Part shown: positions 33,476 to 41,093 of the stretch, piece by piece
Numbering within the stretch: position 1 is the stretch's first letter
How the letters are laid out: each line of letters opens with the position of its first letter
Origin: Cyclobacterium jeungdonense
GTDB taxonomy: Bacteria > Bacteroidota > Bacteroidia > Cytophagales > Cyclobacteriaceae
Assembly (NCBI RefSeq): GCF_010994275.1
Contig: NZ_WMCD01000001.1
Location: 868,001 to 932,000 of the forward strand
Reading direction: 5' to 3'
Length of the DNA: 64,000 nt
The notes under the pieces: generated by a model
What the model was told of the DNA's origin: nothing
Database searches by the model: none
The model's input: only the letters and a program-made list of their open reading frames with translations
Program-made: the position numbers and the translations under genes

Positions 33476-33693
33476 AGAAAGAAAAAATCACTAACTTTAT
33501 AAAGTCCGAAAAGGTTTATAGACGTCTTGATGGGTAAACCATTACAAAGGAATCGCTTTGAATGGGTGTTTTTAATGAAATTCATGCGCCTTTCAATTCA
33601 GAGTCACAAAAAGACGCTATTACCTGATAAAACTAGAATACCCTCTTTTGACGGAAAGAAAAATTAAATTCCTAACTCACAGTATTCTTACCC

Positions 33694-34092
33694 ATGAAAG
33701 CGCTATTAGTTATCTTGTTTTTCCTGATTGCGACCGGGCAGTCACCGGGACAAACCCCCGAAAATGATGCGGCCTCTGACAGCCTGATGATTACGATTTT
33801 TATGAAACATCACCAGGACAAGAACATTGAGGAACTTCGGGAAATCCGGAACAACAATGGCTTTTTAGAACAATTTCCCCCTCCATCTGCCAGGGTAATC
33901 CAATGGTTTGTGATGATGGGCATTGGTCAGGTAGTTACCGTTAAAATACCTGCCAGTGAATTGCGAAATCTAAATATAGCCGTTGAAAAAAGCGTTTGGG
34001 GGGCATTTTCTACCGAATTTTACCCAACGTACGATCTGTACCCGCATATCTTGGAGGAAAAGAAAAAGTTGAAATCGCAACATGAAGAATAA
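33694..34092 (+). CDS. Small exported protein of unknown family
   Basis: This 132-residue protein has a signal peptide (MKALLVILFFLIATGQSPGQ). The mature part looks like a dimeric alpha/beta barrel: strand MITIFMKH, helix with NIEELREIRNNNGF, then RVIQWFVMMGIGQVVTVKIPASELRNLN and GAFSTEFYPTYDL. I recognise the pattern as a widespread uncharacterised family but cannot name a function. The downstream dehydrogenase gene overlaps it by 11 bp (34082-34092), so the two are cotranscribed and perhaps translationally coupled. Confidence 0.8.
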   Translation: MKALLVILFFLIATGQSPGQTPENDAASDSLMITIFMKHHQDKNIEELREIRNNNGFLEQFPPPSARVIQWFVMMGIGQVVTVKIPASELRNLNIAVEKSVWGAFSTEFYPTYDLYPHILEEKKKLKSQHEE

Positions 34093-34939
34093 AACCTGCC
34101 TGGTAACAGGAGCCAATACTGGAATTGGATTAGCTACAGCAAAAGCGCTTTGCAAAAATGGTGCGCGGGTAATTGTCTCCAGCCGTAGCAAGGAAAAAGC
34201 AATGCGTACGATGGATGCCATTCGGGAAGAATTGCCCGATGCAGATCTGGATTATGCGCTGGCTGATTTAAGTTCGCAAAGAGAAATCCGTAAAATGGCT
34301 GCAGGTCTCAAAAACTCCTATTCCAAACTGGATGTGCTGATTAATAATGCCGGAGGCTGGTTTTCTACGTTCGCGCTAACAGAAGACGGCATTGAGCGGC
34401 AGTGGGCCATTAACCACCTGGCACCTTTTCTGTTGACGCAGCAGCTTCTGCCCTTGCTGATACAGTCTGAAGATCCCCGTATTATCACGGTAAGTTCGGA
34501 TTCTCATTTTCATGGGAAAATTCACTTCGATGATGTAAACCTCAGGCAAAACTACCATGGCCTACGTGCCTATGCCCAGTCAAAGCTGGCAAATGTCTTG
34601 TTTACCCGGGAATTCGAACGGAGAAAAACGGAGAGAAAGCTGAGCTCCTATGCGGTTCAGCCGGGATTGGTAAAAACCGATATCGGACTTAAGCATACGC
34701 TGAGTCTGCATGGACTCGCCTGGAAAATACGCAGGCTTACCGGCAAGTCTCCCGAAAGAGGGGCAGAAACCTCGGTTTACCTGGCTATTTCTAAAGAAGT
34801 AGGTGGAATTTCAGGTGCTTACTGGGATAAGTGCAAGCAAAAAAACCAATCTAAAAAAGCTAATTCGAGCGAAGACGCCTCACGGTTATGGGAGTTGAGC
34901 AAAGAAATGTGCGGTATTGATACGTATTTTGACGGGTAA
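34082..34939 (+). CDS. Short-chain dehydrogenase/reductase, retinol dehydrogenase-like
   Basis: The 285-residue SDR has the NAD(P) motif TGANTGIG (9-16), NNAG (88-91), catalytic Ser near 139 (VSSD) and the YxxxK pair Y164/K168 in YAQSK. The R35-containing SSRSKEKA after strand 2 suggests NADP(H). Substrates in this group range from retinoids to fatty aldehydes. It overlaps the upstream small gene by 11 bp and converges with another SDR gene after 2 bp. Confidence 0.9.
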   Translation: MKNKTCLVTGANTGIGLATAKALCKNGARVIVSSRSKEKAMRTMDAIREELPDADLDYALADLSSQREIRKMAAGLKNSYSKLDVLINNAGGWFSTFALTEDGIERQWAINHLAPFLLTQQLLPLLIQSEDPRIITVSSDSHFHGKIHFDDVNLRQNYHGLRAYAQSKLANVLFTREFERRKTERKLSSYAVQPGLVKTDIGLKHTLSLHGLAWKIRRLTGKSPERGAETSVYLAISKEVGGISGAYWDKCKQKNQSKKANSSEDASRLWELSKEMCGIDTYFDG

Positions 34940-34941
34940 CA

Positions 34942-35736
34942 TCAATGCGTGCTATATACCCGGAAGAGCCGTTCCAACAGGTTCATTTTAAGGGAGGTGG
35001 GCACGAGTTTCATCATTCGAACAAGGACTTGATTCACCCTGCCGGGAACGATGACCGCCTTTCCTTTTAAAAGCCCTTCCAGACCTGATTTAGCCACTTT
35101 TTCGGGACTAGCCATTACCCATTTTGCCCGGTTACCATGCGCATTCGCACGCATCAGCGAATCGGGATTGGTCGATACCGGACCAGGGCAAACCACGGTA
35201 ACAGAAACAGGCCCGTTTTTTTGTTCTTCTCTTAACGCCAGGGAAAAGGCATAGACAAAATTTTTAGAGCCAGTATAAACGGCCTTGTAGGGCAAGGGAA
35301 GGGTCGCCTCCATGCTGCTCATGTTCAAAATATACGCCTGGGATTCCTTTTGCAATAAGGGTAAAAAATAATGACACATGAGTACCATCGCCTTATTGTT
35401 AAGATCCATAATTTGAAGGTATTTTTCCAAAGCAATGTTTTCAAAGCGACCTCCTACCCCCATTCCGGCGTTATTAATCAGCATTTGAACGGACAGTTTT
35501 TTATCCAGGCAAAATTGAAACAGGCTTTTCACGCTGCCAATTGCTGTTAAATCCACTGGAAAGATCAATACGGTCACAGAAAAGGAGCTTTCGAGTTCCC
35601 GTTGGACTTGTTCGAGTTTGGAGTCCGGAAGAGCTACCAGAAGCAAATTTCTGCCTTTCTCTGCACATTCAAAGGCAAAGGCCTTTCCGATGCCCATACT
35701 GGCACCGGTAATGATGGTAAAAGTATTTTGCTTCAT
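34942..35736 (-). CDS. Short-chain dehydrogenase/reductase, DltE/YqjQ-like
   Basis: This 264-residue SDR has TGASMGIG (10-17), NNAG (88-91), MSSM around Ser140 and YTGSK with Y154 and K158. The C-terminus carries a hydrophobic stretch as in membrane-associated ketoacyl reductase-like SDRs (PGRVNQVLVRMMKLVPTS). It faces the previous SDR gene tail to tail with a 2-bp gap. Substrate is unknown. Confidence 0.9.
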   Translation of the reverse strand: MKQNTFTIITGASMGIGKAFAFECAEKGRNLLLVALPDSKLEQVQRELESSFSVTVLIFPVDLTAIGSVKSLFQFCLDKKLSVQMLINNAGMGVGGRFENIALEKYLQIMDLNNKAMVLMCHYFLPLLQKESQAYILNMSSMEATLPLPYKAVYTGSKNFVYAFSLALREEQKNGPVSVTVVCPGPVSTNPDSLMRANAHGNRAKWVMASPEKVAKSGLEGLLKGKAVIVPGRVNQVLVRMMKLVPTSLKMNLLERLFRVYSTH

Positions 35737-35887
35737 CTCGTGAAAATATAAAATTTGTTTTGTTTTTAATTGTAAATAAAAGTAATGAACCCGGTAAAGG
35801 ATAATTTAACATGTGCATTCAGGCAAAATTACTAATTGATGACTGGCTTTGCGATTCATTTACCCTAATTTCTTACCTTTATGGCCC

Positions 35888-36364
35888 ATGCAAAACAACG
35901 ATATTTTACGAAGCTTACGGTATACTTTTGATTTTGGTGACGATCAGATGATCGGGATTTTTGGGCTTGGAGGCTTGGAAGCATCCCGTGCTGAGGTCAG
36001 CGATTGGCTTAAAAAAGACGATGACGAAGCCTTTAACCCCCTGAGCGATTTTAAATTAGCCGCTTTTTTAAACGGACTGATTATTCACAAAAGGGGAAAG
36101 AAAGAAGGTCCCTCACCCCTGCCCGAAAGCCGGCTTACCAATAATCTGATCCTTCGAAAACTGAAAATTGCCCTTGATCTAAAAGATGAAGGTATGATAC
36201 ATTTACTGAACCTTGCTGGCCGCCCTATCAGTAAGCACGAGCTAAGTGCTTTTTTTAGAAAACCGGAACAAAAGCAATACCGTCTTTGCAAGGACCAAAT
36301 CATGCGAAATTTTCTTCAGGGATTGCAACGAGAGTACCGTGGTTCTGCCAACGATAAGGAGTAA
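35888..36364 (+). CDS. DUF1456 family protein (YehS-like)
   Basis: The ATG at 35888 (MQNNDILRSLRY) is the typical start; an upstream ATG at 35849 would add 13 residues. The 158-residue protein is built of two similar repeats: DILRSLRYTFDFGDDQMIGIF... and LILRKLKIALDLKDEGMIHLL..., each followed by a helix with A[FF]LNGLI or IMRNFLQGL. This matches DUF1456/YehS, a conserved cytosolic family with no established function. Confidence 0.9.
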   Translation: MQNNDILRSLRYTFDFGDDQMIGIFGLGGLEASRAEVSDWLKKDDDEAFNPLSDFKLAAFLNGLIIHKRGKKEGPSPLPESRLTNNLILRKLKIALDLKDEGMIHLLNLAGRPISKHELSAFFRKPEQKQYRLCKDQIMRNFLQGLQREYRGSANDKE

Positions 36365-36446
36365 GTCAATTGATCCCACTGATAGCGAATCAAATACTTT
36401 TCCGGCTAGGCATTATATTTGGTTTTTCGAAAATAAAGCAGTAGTC

Positions 36447-36478
36447 TTGTCTTGAAAAGGGCATTTGTAGCATCTTTG
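36447..36478 (+). promoter_or_regulatory. Candidate promoter of the kdgK operon
   Basis: TTG at 36447-36449 and CATCTTTG at 36471-36478 are spaced 21 bp apart, close to the Bacteroidota -33/-7 arrangement (one mismatch in TAnnTTTG), about 68 bp before kdgK. A second -7-like TATATTTG lies at 36414-36421. Confidence 0.35.
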
Positions 36479-36546
36479 CTTTCGAAAAGCCCGTCAAAAA
36501 TTTTCAACGCATTTGTTCAATTCATCATTAAACTCATAAAATTATC

Positions 36547-37572
36547 ATGTCCAAAAAAGTCGTAACCCTTGGAGAAGTGATGCTTCGCCTGTCCACACCT
36601 GACTTCAAGCGTTTTGTGCAGTCAGATACTTTTGATATTACCTATGGAGGAGGAGAAGCCAATGTAGCGGGAGCACTTTGCAATTATGGTCTGGAAGGAA
36701 CATTCGTAACCAAAGTCCCTGACAATCCTATCGGCCAGTCTGCCATCAATCATTTGAGAAGGTACGGGGTAGATACCCATTTCATTGCCAAAGGTGGAAA
36801 AAGGCTAGGAATTTATTTTTTGGAAACCGGTGCCTCCATGCGGGCTTCTCAAGTAGTATATGACCGGGCCGATGCATCCATCGCCGAAGCAGAGATATCG
36901 GATTTCGACTTTGATAAAATTTTTGAAGGTGCTGTTTGGTTTCATACCACAGGAATCACCCCTGCCCTTAGCGACAAGGCAGCAGCCTTGACCGAAGCAG
37001 CCCTGAAAGCTGCAAAAGCAAAAGGTGTAACTACCAGCATCGACCTGAACTACCGCAAGAAACTGTGGAGCAAGGAAAAAGCCAAAGAAGTAATGACAAG
37101 GCTTTGCCAGTATGTGGACGTTTGTATCGGCAATGAAGAAGATGCCGAGACTACACTTGGATTTAAAAGCAATGAAACGGATGTTACCAAAGGTGAACTG
37201 AATTTGGAAGGATACAAAGACGTGTTCAAGCAAATGAAAGAAAAATTCGGCTTTAAATACATCGCCTCCACCCTTAGGGAAAGTTACAGTGCATCTGACA
37301 ATGGTTGGAGTGCGTTGGTATATGATGGTAATGAATTTTATCATTCCAAAAAATACGATGTACGGATTGTGGACCGCGTAGGAGGCGGAGATTCTTTCGC
37401 AAGTGGCTTTATTTATGGCCTGGTAGAAAAAATGGCTATGAAAGATGCCTGTGAATTTGCTGTGGCCGCATCTGCTCTAAAGCATACCATTCCTGGTGAT
37501 ATGAACCACGCTACGCTTGCCGAAGTCAAGGTATTGATGGGTGGAGATGCCAGTGGAAGGGTTCAACGATAA
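36547..37572 (+). CDS. kdgK: 2-dehydro-3-deoxygluconate kinase (PfkB family)
   Basis: This 341-residue ribokinase-type sugar kinase has the N-terminal substrate motif YGGGEANVAGAL and the C-terminal PfkB signature RVGGGDSFASGF, with the catalytic base D282. It phosphorylates 2-keto-3-deoxygluconate (KDG) to KDPG. The assignment is strongly supported by the KDPG aldolase gene at 38100 in the same operon. Together they complete the lower part of uronate or KDG catabolism to pyruvate and glyceraldehyde 3-phosphate. Cytosolic. A YhcH gene lies 14 bp downstream. Confidence 0.92.
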   Translation: MSKKVVTLGEVMLRLSTPDFKRFVQSDTFDITYGGGEANVAGALCNYGLEGTFVTKVPDNPIGQSAINHLRRYGVDTHFIAKGGKRLGIYFLETGASMRASQVVYDRADASIAEAEISDFDFDKIFEGAVWFHTTGITPALSDKAAALTEAALKAAKAKGVTTSIDLNYRKKLWSKEKAKEVMTRLCQYVDVCIGNEEDAETTLGFKSNETDVTKGELNLEGYKDVFKQMKEKFGFKYIASTLRESYSASDNGWSALVYDGNEFYHSKKYDVRIVDRVGGGDSFASGFIYGLVEKMAMKDACEFAVAASALKHTIPGDMNHATLAEVKVLMGGDASGRVQR

Positions 37573-37586
37573 TATTCAATCCTATC

Positions 37587-38039
37587 ATGATACTCGACAC
37601 CCTTGCCAATAGTAAAAAGTACCAGGCCCTACATCCTTTATTTGAAAAGGCCTTTGCCTACCTTTCCGACCAGAACCTGTCCACGATGGCAGATGGAAAG
37701 TACGAGATAGATGGAGACAGGTTGGTAGCAGCTGTTTTCACCAAACCTGGCAAATCAACGGAAGAAGCCAATGAAAAATTTGAATGCCATGATAAGCACA
37801 TTGACATTCAGGTCTGTATAAGCGGAAAAGAATCCATTGGCTGGAAACCCAGGGAAAATTGCAAGCAGGTAAAAGGAGACTACAACCCTGAAAAGGACGT
37901 TTCTTTCTATGCAGATGCACCGGAAATGTACTTTGGCATGGAGCCGGGTCAGTTTGTCATCCTTTTTCCCGAAGATGTGCACTCCCCGCTCATTGGTGAC
38001 GGGGAAATAAAAAAAATGGTGATTAAAGTTAAGATTTAA
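37587..38039 (+). CDS. YhcH/YjgK/YiaL family (DUF386) cupin protein
   Basis: The 150-residue beta-sandwich protein has the DUF386 hallmarks FECHDKHIDIQVCISG and PGQFVILFPEDVHSP, which contain the metal-site histidines and acidic residues. Family members are found in sialic acid, uronate and 2,3-diketogulonate operons, and their activity is thought to be sugar isomerisation or mutarotation-like handling. Its place between kdgK and eda suggests it acts on an acid sugar before or at KDG. Cytosolic. Confidence 0.9.
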   Translation: MILDTLANSKKYQALHPLFEKAFAYLSDQNLSTMADGKYEIDGDRLVAAVFTKPGKSTEEANEKFECHDKHIDIQVCISGKESIGWKPRENCKQVKGDYNPEKDVSFYADAPEMYFGMEPGQFVILFPEDVHSPLIGDGEIKKMVIKVKI

Positions 38040-38099
38040 TAATAGCACCTATACAATTGCAATTTTAAACGTATTCGGAGCTAATCTATCCATATCCTT

Positions 38100-38762
38100 A
38101 TGAACAAAAAAGACTCAATTTTAAAGAAAATACCGGAGCAAGCGCTCCTTCCCTTGTATTTCGATAAAGATGAAACGGTGAGCCTGGAGGTGTTAAAAGC
38201 CTTGTATAAAGCAGGTATCCGTATGGTAGAATACACCAATCGCGGAGAAGCGGCCCTTTCCAATTTCAAGAAAATGGTTGCACTGCGGGACAGTGAAATG
38301 AAAGACCTCCTTTTGGGAATTGGAACGATAAAAAACAAGGAAATGGCTTCTACTTACATTGCGGCCGGAGCTGATTTCATCATTTGTCCGGGGCTGGTAG
38401 AGGAAGTGGCTGAAGTAGCCGATAAGCACGAAATGCTGTGGATTCCCGGCTGCATGACTCCTTCCGAGATCATTAAGGCAGAAAACATGGGTGCCAAAAT
38501 GATCAAACTGTTCCCAGGAGATATGCTGGGTCCCGGGTTTATGGGAGCCATCAAATCATTGTTTCCCAATTTATTGTTTATGCCTACCGGAGGTGTTTCC
38601 CTGGATAAGGAAAACATCAAAGCTTGGTTTGATGCAGGCGTTTGTGCTGTAGGCATGGGAAGTAAACTAGTAAGTAAGACCTTGCTGCAGGAAAAAAACT
38701 ATTCCAAAATTCAGGAAACCGCCGTGAAGGCTCTCGCAGTCGTCAAAGAAGTAAAAGGCTGA
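38100..38762 (+). CDS. eda: 2-dehydro-3-deoxyphosphogluconate (KDPG) aldolase
   Basis: This 220-residue class I aldolase has E44 in MVEYTNRG, GIGTI at 73-77, the segment IPGCMTPSE and the Schiff-base lysine K136 in MIKLFPGD. The final phosphate-binding loop is PTGGVSLD. It splits KDPG into pyruvate and glyceraldehyde 3-phosphate, downstream of kdgK. Many homologues also cleave 4-hydroxy-2-oxoglutarate. The gene closes the operon and is followed by a strong terminator. Confidence 0.94.
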   Translation: MNKKDSILKKIPEQALLPLYFDKDETVSLEVLKALYKAGIRMVEYTNRGEAALSNFKKMVALRDSEMKDLLLGIGTIKNKEMASTYIAAGADFIICPGLVEEVAEVADKHEMLWIPGCMTPSEIIKAENMGAKMIKLFPGDMLGPGFMGAIKSLFPNLLFMPTGGVSLDKENIKAWFDAGVCAVGMGSKLVSKTLLQEKNYSKIQETAVKALAVVKEVKG

Positions 38763-38785
38763 TTCTAATCAATAGTCAGCAGCTA

Positions 38786-38827
38786 AACCAGCATTCCTCT
38801 TTTACAAAGAAAGGATGCTGGTTTTTT
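38786..38827 (+). terminator. Terminator of the kdgK operon
   Basis: AACCAGCAT and ATGCTGGTT form a stem, extended by CCT/AGG, around an A- and T-rich loop and followed by TTTTTT. It lies 24 bp after eda. The T-run reaches the stop codon of the converging gene. Confidence 0.88.
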
Positions 38828-39272
38828 AATTTTCAGAGGGCAACATATTCCGAATGGCTGCAATTTTCCAATGATTCCCTTTTTTCACTGCGACAAAGGT
38901 ACTCCACATTTTCCGTTCGGAGCCATCCTCATTTTTAATAATGTAGCGGGCATCCGCCAATCCCACATTTTCATCCATATACCGAACCCTTTCTACTTTC
39001 AGGATTCGGTCTCCTGGATTTGCTCTGGAACTACCAGCCATTCCCTTGATTGCGGCAACCTTTCCATGCCTCCATTCTCCGGTAGAAACCAGTTGATCCA
39101 TGTCCTCGGTAATAATATCCTTTAGCAACACCGTATCTATCCGATCCCTGGCATCTGCATACTGTGCTACCAGTTGGATAATGGCCTTGCCATCCTCTAT
39201 AGTCTGTGCCTTCAGTGGAACTGAAAGCAATAGCGCTATTAGAAGACTACCTATCATCGTTTTGCCGTACAT
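38826..39272 (-). CDS. Secreted SnoaL-like/DUF4440 protein
   Basis: The ATG at 39272 gives 148 residues with a signal peptide (MIGSLLIALLLSVPLKA); an in-frame ATG at 39332 adds 20 residues that weaken it. The mature part shows the NTF2-like pattern: helix AIIQLVAQYADARDRID, LLKDIITEDMDQLVSTG, and the closing strands STFVAVKKGNHWKIAAIRN. This type is often labelled SgcJ/EcaC-like. Function is unknown. It converges with the kdgK operon. Confidence 0.78.
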   Translation of the reverse strand: MYGKTMIGSLLIALLLSVPLKAQTIEDGKAIIQLVAQYADARDRIDTVLLKDIITEDMDQLVSTGEWRHGKVAAIKGMAGSSRANPGDRILKVERVRYMDENVGLADARYIIKNEDGSERKMWSTFVAVKKGNHWKIAAIRNMLPSEN

Positions 39273-39471
39273 AATCCATCTTGTTTGTCCTAAATATAAC
39301 CATTTTTTGACTGACTTGGTACCCATTTGCATGACGGATCTGATTTGAACCAGGTTTACCAGAAGAATTATGGCGATTGACTGTGATTTAGTAATATTGA
39401 ATAATCGTCAAAAGAAGACTTATCCCTTTTTTCAGTCATAAACAAAATTGGATTCATTACGTTTTTACATT

Positions 39472-40188
39472 ATGGTTCGAACAAGCACTTTCATTGCCTT
39501 TCTGTCGTTGCAACTATTTGCTACCGGCCTTCCTGCATTGGGGCAGGATTCCACGTATACCTATGACGCTCCCAGCAGGGATGGATCGGGAAAATGGTAC
39601 ATGGGCCGTGAAATATCCCAAATCATGGGCTTTCATGGCATGGCTTGGCTGGAAAGGCCAGGAAGGTCGGAAGAAGAAAACACCGAACTCGCCATCGAAA
39701 ACTTACCATTGACAGCCACTAGTGTAGTAGCAGACATTGGTGCCGGATCGGGTTTTTATACCTTCCGAATCGCAGAAAGGGTACCGGAGGGGAAAGTGTA
39801 TGCGGTGGAAATCCAGAAAGAAGCCATTGACTACCTTCAAAATAAGGCCGACAAGCTCAATATGAATCAGGTTATTCCCGTCTACGGAACAGAGAAATCT
39901 CCGAACCTAGCGGATAACAGCCTGGATTTGATCCTGATGGTAGATGTGTACCACGAATTGGCCTTTCCTCAGGAAATGCTTCAAAACATGAGAAAAGCAC
40001 TAAAACAAGATGGCAAACTGGTACTGATAGAGTACCGGGGAGAGGATCCGACCGTTGCCATCAAGCCCTTGCATAAAATGACAGTGAAGCAGGTTACCAA
40101 AGAACTCTCCGCAAATGGGTTTGAATTGGTGAAGAATGGCCAGTTTTTAAATATCCAGCATTTTCTGGTTTTTGGCAAAGAGCGGTAA
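39472..40188 (+). CDS. Exported SAM-dependent methyltransferase
   Basis: From ATG 39472 the protein has 238 residues and a clear signal peptide (TFIAFLSLQLFATGLPALGQ). A class I Rossmann domain follows: motif I VADIGAGSG (87-95), acidic residue after strand 2 (VYAVEIQ), and NSLDLILMVDVYHEL at motif IV. The fold is intact. An exported methyltransferase is unexpected because SAM is made in the cytosol, yet exported members of this type recur in several bacterial phyla. Substrate is unknown. It ends 1 bp before the end of the converging thioesterase gene. Confidence 0.85.
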   Translation: MVRTSTFIAFLSLQLFATGLPALGQDSTYTYDAPSRDGSGKWYMGREISQIMGFHGMAWLERPGRSEEENTELAIENLPLTATSVVADIGAGSGFYTFRIAERVPEGKVYAVEIQKEAIDYLQNKADKLNMNQVIPVYGTEKSPNLADNSLDLILMVDVYHELAFPQEMLQNMRKALKQDGKLVLIEYRGEDPTVAIKPLHKMTVKQVTKELSANGFELVKNGQFLNIQHFLVFGKER

Positions 40189-40189
40189 G

Positions 40190-40759
40190 TCATTTTTTCA
40201 ATTCAGGGGCCACTTCACATCGCTGACCTTCTAACAGGGAAGAAATGGCTTCCTGATCCCATGTTTGTTTGATTTTGTGCAACATGGCATCGTACTCTTT
40301 TTTATAACTCTTTCTTTTGATGGCTTCGACAAATCTACGGACATCTGTTCGGGTTTCGAGTAGCAAGGGAGGCACCGGAGTAGGCTTATCGTCCTCCCCT
40401 TTTGCGACCATGGTAAAATAGCAGGTATTGGTATGTTTTACAACGCCGGTTTTTACATTCTCGGAAATGACCTTGATCCCGATAATCATCGAACTATTGC
40501 CCACATGGTTTACAGACGCCTTTAAGGAAACCAACTCCCCTACTTCTACTGGCTGGAGAAAATCAACCGTATCTACCGAAACCGTGACACAATAGGCGCC
40601 GGAATGCTTACTAGCGGCAGCATAGGCTACTTTGTCCATCAGAGAAAGCAAAATACCTCCATGTATTTTTCCTCCAAAATTGGCATAGGATGGAATCATT
40701 AACTCGGTCATGGTGACCCGGGAAAAATTAGCTGGCTTTGCAGGTGGGAGTACAGTCAT
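40190..40759 (-). CDS. Acyl-CoA thioesterase, hotdog fold (YciA/BFIT-like)
   Basis: This 189-residue protein has the hotdog helix and active-site region IHGGILLSLMDKVAYAAA and the strands VSVDTVDFLQPVEVGELVSLKASVNHVG typical of the acyl-CoA hydrolase family, plus a C-terminal extension of about 50 residues rich in Lys and Glu. It hydrolyses acyl-CoA thioesters in the cytosol; chain length preference is not evident. Confidence 0.92.
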   Translation of the reverse strand: MTVLPPAKPANFSRVTMTELMIPSYANFGGKIHGGILLSLMDKVAYAAASKHSGAYCVTVSVDTVDFLQPVEVGELVSLKASVNHVGNSSMIIGIKVISENVKTGVVKHTNTCYFTMVAKGEDDKPTPVPPLLLETRTDVRRFVEAIKRKSYKKEYDAMLHKIKQTWDQEAISSLLEGQRCEVAPELKK

Positions 40760-41093
40760 TTAAATGGATAGGTATACTTCAAACTAAATCGTAAACGATT
40801 TCAAAGATAGGCAAGATTTTTACAAATTTATACGAAAGAAATGTAGCGTCCCATGCCTAAAGCAGGAGAACCAGGTTTTGCCTATCAAAATCATTCCAGC
40901 GCAAATTACCTGAAATGCCCCGGACCTTATTCTGACGATTCTTCCGACCGGTATTAACGAAAAGGAATGGTAATTTCAATCAGTCTATTTAAACATTCAA
41001 AAAGCAGTTTTTTTTTGGTTTCGAATCAATTTGTTATTTTTAAATTGTCGTTTATACCAAATTGACTAATTTAAATAACCCAAAAAAGCTGAA
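40760..41093. other. 334-bp intergenic region containing a gene remnant
   Basis: The region between the thioesterase and the SulP gene holds a short Uma2-like remnant at 40853-40957 and AT-rich sequence before the transporter, including a TATTTTTA element at 41035 that could be a -7 box. Confidence 0.5.
40853..40957 (+). pseudogene. 5' remnant of a Uma2 family gene
   Basis: ATG 40853 starts a 34-codon frame beginning MPKAGEPGFAYQNHSSANYLK. The intact Uma2 gene at 43655 begins MPKAEEPDFDYQNHSYADYLK, 15 of 21 residues identical, with similar identity at DNA level. After that Lys the similarity stops and a stop codon follows. The piece is thus the first about 65 bp of a former Uma2 paralogue, or a breakpoint left by a rearrangement. 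Confidence 0.7.

Noticed and set aside
39471..39490. tRNA-like TTCGAA motif
   Set aside because: The GGTTCGAA box occurs in coding sequence without matching acceptor and anticodon arms; the same holds for 4505 and 12510.
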